From AC-32 sp963754265 (GTDB lineage Bacteria > Actinomycetota > Thermoleophilia > Gaiellales > Gaiellaceae): 64,000 nucleotides of DNA. The notes beneath the pieces were generated by a model that worked only from the letters and a program-made list of their open reading frames with translations, made no database searches and was not told the DNA's origin. The DNA is taken from the NCBI GenBank assembly GCA_963754265.1, contig CAVWFB010000009.1:141428-205427 (forward strand), given 5' to 3'. Positions 20,377 to 28,272 of the stretch are shown piece after piece; position 1 is the stretch's first letter; each line of letters begins with the position of its first letter. The position numbers and the translations under genes were made by a program.

Positions 20377-20383
20377 TAGGCTA
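20377..20383. promoter_or_regulatory. Interlocked divergent -10 elements (DUF255 / GNAT)
   Basis: The 7-mer TAGGCTA gives TAGGCT on the plus strand (20377-20382) and TAGCCT on the minus strand (20383-20378). Each is exactly 8 nt from its own ATG (20391 plus, 20369 minus). The gap between the two genes is only 21 bp, so both transcripts should be leaderless and mutually exclusive at initiation. Confidence 0.55.
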
Positions 20384-20390
20384 GCTCCCA

Positions 20391-20930
20391 ATGCTGGAGC
20401 TCAAGACCGAGCGGCTCGTCCTGCGCGCGCCCGTGCCCGAGGACGCGGAGGCCCTGGCGCCCATGTACGCGGACCCCGAGGTGATGCGCTACGTCGGCGA
20501 CGGGCGCACGCTCACGAAGGCTGAGACCGAGCTCTCGGTGCGGCGCATGATCGAACGGTGGGAGCTCGACGGCTTCGGGCTCTTCACCACCCTCCGGCAG
20601 GAGGACGAGGCGATCATCGGGCGCGTCGGGATCCTGATCTGGAACAGCGACACGTGGGAGCCGACCACGCGGGCGCAGCCGTCCGGGCCGACGGAGGTCG
20701 AGGTCGGCTACACGCTCGGCCGAGATTTCTGGGGACTGGGCTACGCGACCGAGTCGGCCGGCGCGGTCCGCGACCACGCGCTCAACGGGCTCGGCGCAGA
20801 GCGGGTGATCGCGCTGATCATCCACGGGAACACGGCCTCCGAGAACGTGGCGCGCAAGCTCGGGCTCGAGTACGAGCGCGACATCAGGCTGGGGCGGCGC
20901 GACGCGCAGCTCTTCGCCCTGGACACTTAG
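20391..20930 (+). CDS. GNAT family N-acetyltransferase (RimJ/RimL type)
   Basis: A 179-residue acetyltransferase. The N-terminus LELKTERLVLRAPVPEDAEAL is typical of the RimJ/RimL branch. Strand beta4 and the acetyl-CoA-binding turn appear as EVEVGYTLGRDFWGLGYATESAGAVRDHAL, where the pyrophosphate loop is RDFWGLGYAT. The C-terminal part (NTASENVARKLGLEYERDI) matches the conserved NxxSxxVxxKLGF motif. The substrate is unknown. It is 10 bp upstream of the PLP decarboxylase gene and probably cotranscribed. Confidence 0.92.
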   Translation: MLELKTERLVLRAPVPEDAEALAPMYADPEVMRYVGDGRTLTKAETELSVRRMIERWELDGFGLFTTLRQEDEAIIGRVGILIWNSDTWEPTTRAQPSGPTEVEVGYTLGRDFWGLGYATESAGAVRDHALNGLGAERVIALIIHGNTASENVARKLGLEYERDIRLGRRDAQLFALDT

Positions 20931-20940
20931 AGTCGCGCCT

Positions 20941-22314
20941 GTGAGCGAGTCGCGCGACCTGCTGAGCCGCACCGCCGAGATCGCGGCCGACTACCTCGAG
21001 AGCCTCGGCGAGCGGCCCGTGTTCCCGCGCACGACTCCGGAGGCGCTGCGGGAGGCGCTCGGCGGGCCGATGCCCGAGGAGCCTCTGGACCCCGACGAGG
21101 TGGTGGCAGAGCTCGCAGAGGCGGCCGAGCCCGGTGTCGTCGCAACGGGAAGCGGCCGCTACTTCGGCTTCGTGATCGGCGGCGCCGTTCCCGCGGCCCT
21201 GGCGGCCGACTGGCTCACCTCCGCCTGGGACCAGAACGCCGGCCTCTACGCCGGCGGCCCGTCTGCGTCGGTGGTCGAGCAGGTGACCCGGGAATGGCTC
21301 CTCGAGCTGCTCGGGCTGCCCGGCGAATCGTCCATCGGCTTCGTCACGGGCACGCAGATGGCGCACGTGACGGGGCTTGCCGCAGCGCGCTTCCACGTGC
21401 TCGACGGGGTCGGCTGGGACGTGAACCGCGACGGCCTCGCCGGCGCGCCGCCCGTCCGCGTGATCGTCGGCGAGAAGCGGCACGTGACCGTCGACCGGGC
21501 GCTGCGGCTGCTCGGCTTCGGTGCGCCGACGACGGTTGCAGCGGACGACCAGGGCCGCATGGAGGTCGCTGCGCTCCGGGAAGCGCTCGCCGGGGGGCCG
21601 GCCATCGTCTGCGCCCAGGCGGGCGAGGTGAACACCGGCGCCTTCGACCCGCTCCCGGAGATCGCGGATGCCTGTGAGGAGGCCGGCGCCTGGCTGCACG
21701 TGGACGGCGCCTTCGGCATCTGGGCGGCGGTCTCGCCGCGGCTTCGACACCTCGTCGCCGGCCTCGAGCGGGCCGACTCGTGGACGACCGACGCGCACAA
21801 GTGGCTGAACGTCCCCTATGACTCGGGCATCGTCCTCTGCGCTCATCCCGAGTCCCATCGCGCCGCGATGACGATCTCTGCGTCGTACCTGATCCAGGAC
21901 GAGGGGGCCCGCCGCGTGCGCGACCAGGTCGACTGGGTGCCGGAGTTCTCGCGCCGCGCCCGCGGCTTCGCCGTCTACGCGGCGCTGCGCTCGTTCGGCC
22001 GCAGCGGACTGGTGGAGCTCGTCGAGCGCTGCTGCGAGGGGGCGAGCCGCTTCGCCGAGGCGATCGCCGCTCTCGACGGCGTCGAGGTCCTGAACGAGGT
22101 CGTGCTCAACCAGGTGCTCTTCCGCTTCGAGTCGGACGAGCGCACCGACGAGGTGCTGCAGCGTGTGCAGGCGAGCGGGGAGATCTGGCTGAGCGGCACG
22201 ACCTGGAACGGTCAAAAAGCGATCCGCGTCTCGGTCTCGAACTGGCAGACCACCGACGAGGAGATCGATCTCGCGGTCGAGTCCTTTTCGGCAGCCTTGC
22301 ACGCGGTGGCGTAG
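20941..22314 (+). CDS. PLP-dependent decarboxylase family protein (group II, aspartate aminotransferase fold)
   Basis: A 457-residue type I-fold PLP enzyme. The PLP lysine lies in TTDAHKWLNVPYDSGIV, with the aspartate that contacts the pyridine nitrogen in WLHVDGAFGIWA. SGRYFGFVIGGAVPAALAADWL and DQNAGLYAGGPSASVVEQV are typical of glutamate, tyrosine or aromatic amino acid decarboxylase relatives. The start is GTG at 20941. The substrate cannot be assigned from sequence, and the wider family also contains sphingosine-phosphate-lyase-like aldolases. It follows the GNAT gene closely, so decarboxylation and acetylation of an amine might be linked, but this is speculation. Confidence 0.9.
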   Translation: MSESRDLLSRTAEIAADYLESLGERPVFPRTTPEALREALGGPMPEEPLDPDEVVAELAEAAEPGVVATGSGRYFGFVIGGAVPAALAADWLTSAWDQNAGLYAGGPSASVVEQVTREWLLELLGLPGESSIGFVTGTQMAHVTGLAAARFHVLDGVGWDVNRDGLAGAPPVRVIVGEKRHVTVDRALRLLGFGAPTTVAADDQGRMEVAALREALAGGPAIVCAQAGEVNTGAFDPLPEIADACEEAGAWLHVDGAFGIWAAVSPRLRHLVAGLERADSWTTDAHKWLNVPYDSGIVLCAHPESHRAAMTISASYLIQDEGARRVRDQVDWVPEFSRRARGFAVYAALRSFGRSGLVELVERCCEGASRFAEAIAALDGVEVLNEVVLNQVLFRFESDERTDEVLQRVQASGEIWLSGTTWNGQKAIRVSVSNWQTTDEEIDLAVESFSAALHAVA

Positions 22315-22328
22315 CGACTTCGACTGGG

Positions 22329-22398
22329 TCGACCGGTCATTTCAGACGGACACACGGGCAAGCCCGCGCGTCCTGAAGACGGCGCCGCAGGCGGCGCC
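22329..22398 (+). repeat. Structured dispersed repeat, copy 2
   Basis: This is the partner of the repeat at 16943-17013, in the opposite orientation. It lies in the convergent gap between the decarboxylase and the HMG-CoA-lyase-like gene. A hairpin GGAC...GGGCAAGCCC...GTCC is followed by GGCGCCGC-AG-GCGGCGCC. The HMG-CoA-lyase stop codon begins at its right end. It may help separate the converging transcripts. Confidence 0.65.
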
Positions 22399-23261
22399 TA
22401 GGGCCAGACGCCGGCGCGGTAGACCTGGCCCTCGAGCGTCCGGCCGAACATCCCCTCCAGCCAGGTCGAGATCGCGATGAGCGCGTCGAGGTCGACGCCG
22501 GTCGCGACCCCCTCGCGCTCAAGCAGGTAGACGAGGTCCTCGGTTGCCACGTTGCCGCTCGCCCGCGGCGCGTACGGACAGCCGCCGAGCCCGCCGACCG
22601 ACGAATCCAGGACCTCGGCGCCCACCTCGAGCGCCGCGAGCGCGTTTGCGTAGCCGGTGTTGCGCGTGTTGTGCCCGTGAAAGCCGGTGCGCTTGCCGAG
22701 GCCCCGCACGCGCTCGACGAGGCGGCGCACCTGTGCGGGGCCGGCGACACCGATCGTGTCGGCCAGGACGACCTCGTCTGCATCGAGCCGCTCCGCGAGC
22801 GCGACGACCTCGCCGGCGTCCACCTCGCCCTCGAACGGACAGCCGAAGGCCACCGAGATCGTGACCGTCGCCGGCTCCTTCGACGCCGCGAGAATCGCCT
22901 CCACCTGCGCCAGCGCCTCATCGCGCGACATCTCTCCGTTCCGGCGGTTGAAGCTCTCCGTGGCACCGAGCGTGACGTTGACGCGGTCGAGCCCCGACGC
23001 GGCGAAGCGCTCGTAACCCCTTGCGTTCAGGACGAGCCCCGAGTACTCGGTCCCGTCGCGGCGCTCGATCGCGGCCGCGACGTCCTCGGCCCCGGCCATC
23101 TGCGGCACGCGCTCGGCGCGCACGAAGCTGGCGGCCTCGACGCGAGGGAGTCCCGCGGCGGCCAGCCGGTTGACGAGCTCCGCCCGCACGGCCGGCTCCA
23201 GTGTCTCGGCCTCGTTCTGGAGGCCGTCGCGGGGACCGACGTCGCAGAGCGTGAGCGCCAA
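22398..23261 (-). CDS. Hydroxymethylglutaryl-CoA lyase-like protein
   Basis: A 287-residue TIM-barrel enzyme of the HMGL/DRE-TIM family. The substrate/metal loop DVGPRDGLQNE sits at the N-terminus. The metal-ligand HxH appears in GFHGHNTRNTGYANALAAL, and the catalytic-Cys loop as SSVGGLGGCPYAPRASGNVATED. These features fit HMG-CoA lyase (leucine breakdown). The start TTG at 23261 directly follows the PPOX gene stop (TAG then TTG), so the genes are coupled. A homologous 3-hydroxyacyl-CoA lyase role cannot be excluded. Confidence 0.9.
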   Translation of the reverse strand: MALTLCDVGPRDGLQNEAETLEPAVRAELVNRLAAAGLPRVEAASFVRAERVPQMAGAEDVAAAIERRDGTEYSGLVLNARGYERFAASGLDRVNVTLGATESFNRRNGEMSRDEALAQVEAILAASKEPATVTISVAFGCPFEGEVDAGEVVALAERLDADEVVLADTIGVAGPAQVRRLVERVRGLGKRTGFHGHNTRNTGYANALAALEVGAEVLDSSVGGLGGCPYAPRASGNVATEDLVYLLEREGVATGVDLDALIAISTWLEGMFGRTLEGQVYRAGVWP

Positions 23262-23663
23262 CTATTCGTCGAAGCCGTACGAGTCGACGTGATCGGGCTT
23301 GATGCGGACCTTGATCCGTTGCTCATCCGGCTTGCGCCAGGGGTACTCATCCTTGCCGAGGTACTTCTTCGCGAGCTTGTCGATCTGGTCGTCGGCGCCC
23401 TCGGTCGTGAGCTCTGCGTTGCCGCTGACGGCGAGCCAGCGGTACGTGTCCTCAGGGTCGACCACGAGCAGAGAGACACGCGGGTCCCTGCGCAGGTGCC
23501 GCTCCTTCGCGCGGCCGGCCGCCGTGTTGAACAGCACCTCGTCCGTGTCGGTGTCGACCCAGACGATCGTCGAATGGGGCGAGCCGTCGTCGCGCAGGGT
23601 GGTGAGCGTGCCCACGAAGGGCTGCTCCAGGAACTTGCGCTGCTTGTCGTTCAAAGTCGTCAT
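23262..23663 (-). CDS. PPOX-class (split-barrel) flavin/F420-dependent protein
   Basis: A 133-residue pyridoxamine-5'-phosphate-oxidase-like split barrel. LEQPFVGTLTTLRDDGSPHSTIVWVDTDTDEVLFNTAAGRAKERHLRRDP is close to actinobacterial PPOX-class F420-dependent oxidoreductases, though residues alone do not decide between F420, FMN and heme. The ATG at 23663 has a good AAGGAG site 7 nt upstream. A TAGCCT hexamer at 23683-23688 is shared with the divergent gene. It is followed without a gap by the HMG-CoA-lyase-like gene. Confidence 0.88.
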   Translation of the reverse strand: MTTLNDKQRKFLEQPFVGTLTTLRDDGSPHSTIVWVDTDTDEVLFNTAAGRAKERHLRRDPRVSLLVVDPEDTYRWLAVSGNAELTTEGADDQIDKLAKKYLGKDEYPWRKPDEQRIKVRIKPDHVDSYGFDE

Positions 23664-23681
23664 CGCACTCCTTTTCTCGCT

Positions 23682-23688
23682 TAGGCTA
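23682..23688. promoter_or_regulatory. Interlocked divergent -10 elements (PPOX / beta-propeller gene)
   Basis: The same TAGGCTA 7-mer as at 20377. TAGGCT (plus) lies 9 nt before the ATG at 23697. TAGCCT (minus) lies 19 nt before the ATG at 23663, leaving room for the AAGGAG site. Confidence 0.5.
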
Positions 23689-23696
23689 GTCGCTCG

Positions 23697-24776
23697 ATGG
23701 GAGCCGCCGTCCTCGTCGGTACCCGCAAGGGGCTCTTCGTGCTCACCAGCGACGAAACTCGCCGCAACTGGAGCGTGGAGGGACCGCACCTCACCGGTTG
23801 GGAGGTCTTCCACGCGATGCGCGACCCGCGCACCGGCGTCGTCCACGCGGCCACGAACAACTGGGTGTACGGCGCGACGGCGCACCGCTCGCCCGACCTC
23901 GGCGAGTCCTGGGAGCGCGCCGAGGGCATCGGCCTTCCCGAGGAGAGCGGCCTCACCTGGGAGAAGTCGTGGCACGTCGAGCCGGGTCATGCCGACGAGC
24001 CGGAGACGCTCTGGCTCGGCGGCACACCGGGCGCGCTCTTCCGCAGCGGCGACGGCGGCTCGACCTGGGAGCCCGTCCAGTCGGTGATCGGGCATCCGAC
24101 GCGGGAGAAGTGGAACCCCGGCGCTGGCGGCCTCTGCTGCCACTCGATCCAGGTCGACCCGTCAGACCCGCAACGGCTCTACATCGCGATCTCGGCCGCG
24201 GGCGCCTTCCGCAGCGACGACGGCGGCGAATCCTGGGAGCCCAAGAACACCGGCGTCGCGGCCGACTTCTTCCCCGACGACAACTTCCCCGAGGTCGGCC
24301 AGTGCGTGCACAAGCTGCTCGTGCACCCGGCGAAACCGGAGCGCCTGTGGCAGCAGAACCACTGCGGCGTCTACCGCTCGGACGACCGCGGCGACACGTG
24401 GGAGCGCCTCGAGGGGAACGGCCTCCCGAGCGGGTTCGGCTTCCCGATCGCGCTCGACCCTGCCGACCCCGACACGGCCTTCGTCGTCCCCGAGGAGGGG
24501 GCGGAGAACCGGGTCACCCCGGGCGGGCGGCTCGGCGTCTATCGCACCCGGGACGGCGGCGCCTCCTGGGAGCTGCTCGAAAACGGCCTGCCGCAGCAGG
24601 CGTGGCAGTCGGTGATGCGAGAGGGCATGAGCTTCGACCGGCTCGACCCGGTCGGGATCTACCTCGGCACCCAGAGCGGGTCGGTGTGGGTCTCGCCCGA
24701 CGCCGGCGGCGAGTGGATCGAGGCGGCCGCGTACCTGCCGACGGTCCTCTCCGTCGAGGCGGCCGAGTGGCCGTGA
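23697..24776 (+). CDS. Sialidase-like/BNR-repeat beta-propeller protein
   Basis: A 359-residue propeller with repeated Asp-box/BNR motifs of the S-x-D-x-G-x-x-W type: SPDLGESW, SGDGGSTW, SDDGGESW, SDDRGDTW, TRDGGASW and SPDAGGEW. The spacing along the chain fits a six- or seven-bladed propeller. There is no signal peptide, so it is probably cytoplasmic. The catalytic residues of true sialidases are not evident, so enzymatic sialidase activity is not supported. The ATG at 23697 is 9 nt from TAGGCT. Its stop overlaps the start of a MoaD/ThiS-like gene. Confidence 0.88.
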   Translation: MGAAVLVGTRKGLFVLTSDETRRNWSVEGPHLTGWEVFHAMRDPRTGVVHAATNNWVYGATAHRSPDLGESWERAEGIGLPEESGLTWEKSWHVEPGHADEPETLWLGGTPGALFRSGDGGSTWEPVQSVIGHPTREKWNPGAGGLCCHSIQVDPSDPQRLYIAISAAGAFRSDDGGESWEPKNTGVAADFFPDDNFPEVGQCVHKLLVHPAKPERLWQQNHCGVYRSDDRGDTWERLEGNGLPSGFGFPIALDPADPDTAFVVPEEGAENRVTPGGRLGVYRTRDGGASWELLENGLPQQAWQSVMREGMSFDRLDPVGIYLGTQSGSVWVSPDAGGEWIEAAAYLPTVLSVEAAEWP

Positions 24777-25015
24777 TCCTCCTCCCGTCGCTGCTTGCGC
24801 GGGAAGCGGGCGGCGAAGGTCGCTTCGAGATCGACGCGCCGACCGTGCGCGACGCGCTGCGGGAACTGCCGGTCCGCGACCTCCTCTTCGACGAGCGCGG
24901 CGAGCTGCGGCCGCTCGTGAACGTCTACGTGAACAGCGTGCAGGCCGACGACCTCGAGGCGCCGCTCGAGCCGGAGACGGAGATCCGGCTCGTCGCCGCC
25001 GTCGCCGGCGGCTGA
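24773..25015 (+). CDS. MoaD/ThiS-family sulfur-carrier-like protein
   Basis: An 80-residue ubiquitin-fold protein ending in the di-glycine tail (VAAVAGG), as needed for adenylation and thiocarboxylation. ILLPSLLAREAGGEGRFEI and VNVYVNSVQADDLEAPLEPETEIRLV match the MoaD/ThiS beta-grasp pattern. I chose GTG at 24773 because it overlaps the propeller stop as GTGA; another GTG at 24767 is possible. No MoaE, ThiG or cysteine synthase partner is nearby. Its role may be linked to the propeller protein. Confidence 0.85.
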   Translation: MILLPSLLAREAGGEGRFEIDAPTVRDALRELPVRDLLFDERGELRPLVNVYVNSVQADDLEAPLEPETEIRLVAAVAGG

Positions 25016-25023
25016 GGCCGCTC

Positions 25024-26295
25024 TCAGGCCAGCGCCCGGATCGCCCGTAGCGTCCGGTCGACCTCGGCAGGCGTGTTGAGGATGCTCGGGGCCACCCGGG
25101 CGAGCGCATCCGCATAGGGCGTGACGGTGGCGATGATCCCGCGCCGGAGCAGCCGGTCGACGACCTCTGCCGGCGGCATTCCCTGTACTCCGAAGCAGAC
25201 GAGCCCGGCAGACAGCGACGGCGAGCGGGGCGTGCGGAGGCTCACGTGCCGCATCGCGGCGAGGCCCGACTTGAATCGGCTGTTGAGCATGTGCGTCCGG
25301 GCCGCGATCCGCGGCTTCCCGATGCGCTGGTGGAACCGAAACGCCTCTGCCAGGGCCCAGCGGTGCTCGAACGAGTGGAAGCCGCCCGGGGTCATCGCGC
25401 CGCCCGGCGTGCCCGAGACGGTGAAGGACGGGATGGTGTGCGTCACGTGCTGCCACGCCCCCGGCCTTCCCCAGACGAGCCCTGTGCCGCGCGGGCCGAA
25501 GAGCCACTTGTGGCAGCCCGTCGCGAAGAAGTCGCACCCGAGATCCGGTAGCCGAACGCTCTCGATCCCGAACCCGTGGACGCCGTCGACGCAGAAGAGG
25601 ATCCGGTCGGCCTCGGGCCGGCCGCGGTTCAGAGGAGCGAGCGCCCGTGCGATGGCGTTGATCGGGAGCTTGACGCCGGTGCTCGAGTGCACCCAGGTCA
25701 GCGCGACAACACGCGTGCGCGGCGTGACGGCGGAAACGACCCGCTTCACCACCTCGTCGGCCGAGGCGGCGGCGCTCTGGTCGTAGAGCGGGATCTTCCG
25801 CAGAGACGCGCCGGTGCGAGCTGCCTTCAGCTCGAGCGCGTCGTGAGTGACGAAGAAGTCGTGGGTCGAGGTGAGCAGCTCCTGGTCAGCGCGAACGTGG
25901 ATGCCGTTGTAGAGGAGCGCGAGGCCCATCGTCGTGCTGTCGGTGAGCGCGATGTCGGCAGGGCGGGCACCCGTGTAGGCGGCCGCGGCGGCGAGCACGG
26001 CCGCCTCGCGCCGCACCTCCTGCCCGTGCAGGTAGCCGACCGGGTCGGCGTCGAAGGCCCGGCGGTGCCGCTCGATCGCGGCGCGCACCGGCGCCGGGTG
26101 CGAGGCGAGGAGGAAGGCCCCGAGGTGGACGCGGTCGCGCCGAAGGCGGAACTGCGAGCGCACGCCGCGCCAGGTGAGCGGCGTCGCACGCGACTCGACG
26201 TCTGGGCCCGCGGCGAGCGCCTCCGGTCCGAGCACGGCTGCTGCGGCGAGCGTCAACCCGCCGCGCGCGAGGAAGTCTCGACGGTCGAGAGCCAC
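25024..26295 (-). CDS. Tat-exported class V aminotransferase-like protein
   Basis: A 423-residue PLP fold-type I protein similar to cysteine desulfurase/isopenicillin N epimerase relatives. The PLP lysine is in FFATGCHKWLFGPRGTGLVWG, and the cofactor Asp is in LFCVDGVHGFG. The N-terminus MALDRRDFLARGGLTLAAAAVLG is a twin-arginine signal (Arg5-Arg6), so the folded PLP-loaded protein should be exported. This is unusual for the family but seen in some actinobacterial and bacteroidetes members. The substrate is unknown. It is the last gene of a minus-strand run with an MFS carrier and a nicotinamidase-like gene. Confidence 0.9.
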   Translation of the reverse strand: MALDRRDFLARGGLTLAAAAVLGPEALAAGPDVESRATPLTWRGVRSQFRLRRDRVHLGAFLLASHPAPVRAAIERHRRAFDADPVGYLHGQEVRREAAVLAAAAAYTGARPADIALTDSTTMGLALLYNGIHVRADQELLTSTHDFFVTHDALELKAARTGASLRKIPLYDQSAAASADEVVKRVVSAVTPRTRVVALTWVHSSTGVKLPINAIARALAPLNRGRPEADRILFCVDGVHGFGIESVRLPDLGCDFFATGCHKWLFGPRGTGLVWGRPGAWQHVTHTIPSFTVSGTPGGAMTPGGFHSFEHRWALAEAFRFHQRIGKPRIAARTHMLNSRFKSGLAAMRHVSLRTPRSPSLSAGLVCFGVQGMPPAEVVDRLLRRGIIATVTPYADALARVAPSILNTPAEVDRTLRAIRALA

Positions 26296-26325
26296 TGACC
26301 CCGACCGATCGTAGACGGAAACGGC

Positions 26326-27663
26326 TCAGGCCAGCTTGTGCCCGCGCGTCTCGCGCCCGAAGATCGCCGCCACGATTCCGCCGGCGGCCATCACGATCGC
26401 GACGAACGTGAGCGACCAGGTCGTGCTCCCGGTCGCGTCCTTGAGGTTCCCGAAGATGTACGGCCCGGCGATCGCGGCCGTCTTCCCGACTCCTTCCATC
26501 ACGCCGAAGGTGGTCGAGCGCAGCCGCGTCGGGAAGAGCTCCGCCGTGTACGGATAGACCGCGCCCCAGGCGCCGAGGTTGAAGAAGCCGACGAAGAAGA
26601 GCGCGGTCACGTAGACGCTCTCGGAGTCGGCGACTGCGAAGGCGTACGCGGAGATGCCGCCCAAGATGAGGAACGCCGCCAGGGTCGGCTTGCGCCCGAT
26701 CCGCTCGACGAGCCAGATCGCCGCCCCGTAGCCCGGGAACTGCGAGAGCGCGCTCAGGGCAAGGAGCAGGTACACGTTGATCGAGAAGTTCTTCTCGGCC
26801 TGGAGCACGAACGGGAGCCAGAGGAACAGGCCGTAGTACGAGATGTTGAGCGCGATCCAGATGAGCGCGGTCGTAACCGCTCGGCCGCGCCAGCGCGGCT
26901 CGACGAGCTCGCGGGCAGACGACTCGGTCTCCTCGGGCGCCGTGAAGTCATTCGCCTTGACGGGCTTGCCGGTGATCTCGGTGAGCACCTCGGCCGCCTC
27001 CTCGTCGCGGCCGCGGCGCGCCAGGAAGTAGGGGCTCTCAGGGAGCGAGCGACGCGCGATGAAGGCCAGGAAGGCCGGGAACGAGGCCGCGAGGAAGAGC
27101 CAGCGCCAGCTCGAGTCGCCGCCGATCGAGTGGCCGATGAAGATCCAGGAGAGGCCGGTGGCGAGCAGGAGCCCGACCGGCCACCAGAAGTCGAGGAAGA
27201 CGAGCAGCCGCCCTCGCCGCTGAGGCGGCAGGTACTCGGTCAGCATCGCCGGGTCGACGACGAGCATCCCGCCGATGCCGAGCCCGGCGAGGAAGCGGAA
27301 CGTCATCACCGACCAGGGACCCCACGAGAGCGCCGTCAGGGCGGTGAAGGACGCGTACCAGAGGATCGAGTACTGGAAGATCGCCCGGCGCCCGATCCGG
27401 TCGGCGAGCCGCCCGAGCACGAGCGAGCCGCAGAGGGAGCCTGCGAGAGCCGCGCTGTTGACGAGCCCCTGCATCGCCCCGCTGAGATTCCACTTGGCGG
27501 CGAAGATCGGCGCCACGAAGCCCACGAGCAGGATCTCCATCGCGACGAAGGTCCAGGCGGCGCCCGTGACGAGGATCGCCCGCTTGTGAAAGCTCGAGAG
27601 GCCGCCCTCCCGAAGGACCTGCTCGACGTCCCGCGGGGCCGGGACTGCGACTGCGCTCGTCAT
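26326..27663 (-). CDS. MFS transporter (sugar/organic-acid porter type)
   Basis: A 445-residue 12-segment major facilitator. Motif A is seen as GRLADRIGRRAIF after the second segment, and a related copy as ERIGRKPTLAA in the second half. Other family markers are FRFLAGLGIGGMLVVDPAMLTEYLPPQRRGR and PYTAELFPTRLRSTTFG, placing it with the sugar/aromatic-acid porter group (MFS_1 / Sugar_tr). I took the ATG at 27663 rather than the TTG at 27669. It begins 12 bp after the stop of the upstream nicotinamidase-like gene. Confidence 0.93.
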   Translation of the reverse strand: MTSAVAVPAPRDVEQVLREGGLSSFHKRAILVTGAAWTFVAMEILLVGFVAPIFAAKWNLSGAMQGLVNSAALAGSLCGSLVLGRLADRIGRRAIFQYSILWYASFTALTALSWGPWSVMTFRFLAGLGIGGMLVVDPAMLTEYLPPQRRGRLLVFLDFWWPVGLLLATGLSWIFIGHSIGGDSSWRWLFLAASFPAFLAFIARRSLPESPYFLARRGRDEEAAEVLTEITGKPVKANDFTAPEETESSARELVEPRWRGRAVTTALIWIALNISYYGLFLWLPFVLQAEKNFSINVYLLLALSALSQFPGYGAAIWLVERIGRKPTLAAFLILGGISAYAFAVADSESVYVTALFFVGFFNLGAWGAVYPYTAELFPTRLRSTTFGVMEGVGKTAAIAGPYIFGNLKDATGSTTWSLTFVAIVMAAGGIVAAIFGRETRGHKLA

Positions 27664-27675
27664 CGGCAAGCTGCG

Positions 27676-28224
27676 CTAGGCGGCGGCGCCAGAGGGAACG
27701 GCCGCCAGCTCGTCCACGGTCGTGATCTCCGCCCCGTACGCCATCTCCAGGTACGCGAGCGCCTCGTCCTCGTCGACGCCTTCGAAGGCGCGGACGGCGT
27801 CGCGCGGCACGAAGATCCGGTAGCCGCGGGTCAGCGCCTCATACGAGCAATGCCGAACGCAGATGTGCGTGTGCTGCCCGGCGATCACGACCTCGTCGAC
27901 GCCACGCTCGGTGAGCTGCTCGTCGAGCCCGGTGCCCTCGAAGGCGCCGTAGTGGCGCTTGGGCGAGACGATCTCGCCTTCGCGTGGCTCGAGCTGCGGG
28001 ATCACCTCCGCACCGCGCGTCCCGGCCATCGCATGCTCGCCCCAGACGCGCATCTCCGGGTCGCCCGGCTGGTGGGCGTCGTTCGAGAAGACGACGACCC
28101 AGCCCTCTTCGCGCGCATGCGCGAGCAACCTCTGCAGCGGTTCGATGATCGCCTGAGCCTTCGGATTGGCGAGCTGGCCGTCCACGAAGTCGTTGAGCAT
28201 GTCGATGATGATCAGTGCGCGCAT
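27676..28224 (-). CDS. Nicotinamidase-like isochorismatase-family hydrolase
   Basis: A 182-residue cysteine hydrolase. The catalytic triad reads Asp8 (LIIIDML), Lys89 (SPKRHY) and Cys122 (HICVRH). A PncA-like metal site is suggested by Asp49-x-His51 (SNDAHQ) and His64 within WGEHAMAGTRGAEV. This supports nicotinamide deamidation to nicotinate over plain isochorismate hydrolysis. The ATG at 28224 has a GGAGG site. It diverges from an NrtR-type regulator known to control NAD metabolism genes, which strengthens the nicotinamidase reading. The MFS gene downstream might carry a related substrate. Confidence 0.88.
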   Translation of the reverse strand: MRALIIIDMLNDFVDGQLANPKAQAIIEPLQRLLAHAREEGWVVVFSNDAHQPGDPEMRVWGEHAMAGTRGAEVIPQLEPREGEIVSPKRHYGAFEGTGLDEQLTERGVDEVVIAGQHTHICVRHCSYEALTRGYRIFVPRDAVRAFEGVDEDEALAYLEMAYGAEITTVDELAAVPSGAAA

Positions 28225-28259
28225 CGGAATCCTCCGTTCGTTTGTGCGCCCCTTTGCGC

Positions 28260-28265
28260 TAGGTT
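28260..28265 (+). promoter_or_regulatory. Putative leaderless -10 element of nrtR
   Basis: TAGGTT followed by exactly 7 nt and the GTG at 28273. The 48-bp gap to the divergent nicotinamidase-like gene would have to hold any NrtR operator; I see only loosely repeated TTTG(T)GCGC units there. Confidence 0.45.
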
Positions 28266-28272
28266 TACGACT

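Noticed and set aside
23697..24776. True sialidase
   Set aside because: Only Asp-box repeats are visible. The arginine triad and nucleophile Tyr/Glu arrangement of sialidases was not found, and there is no signal peptide.
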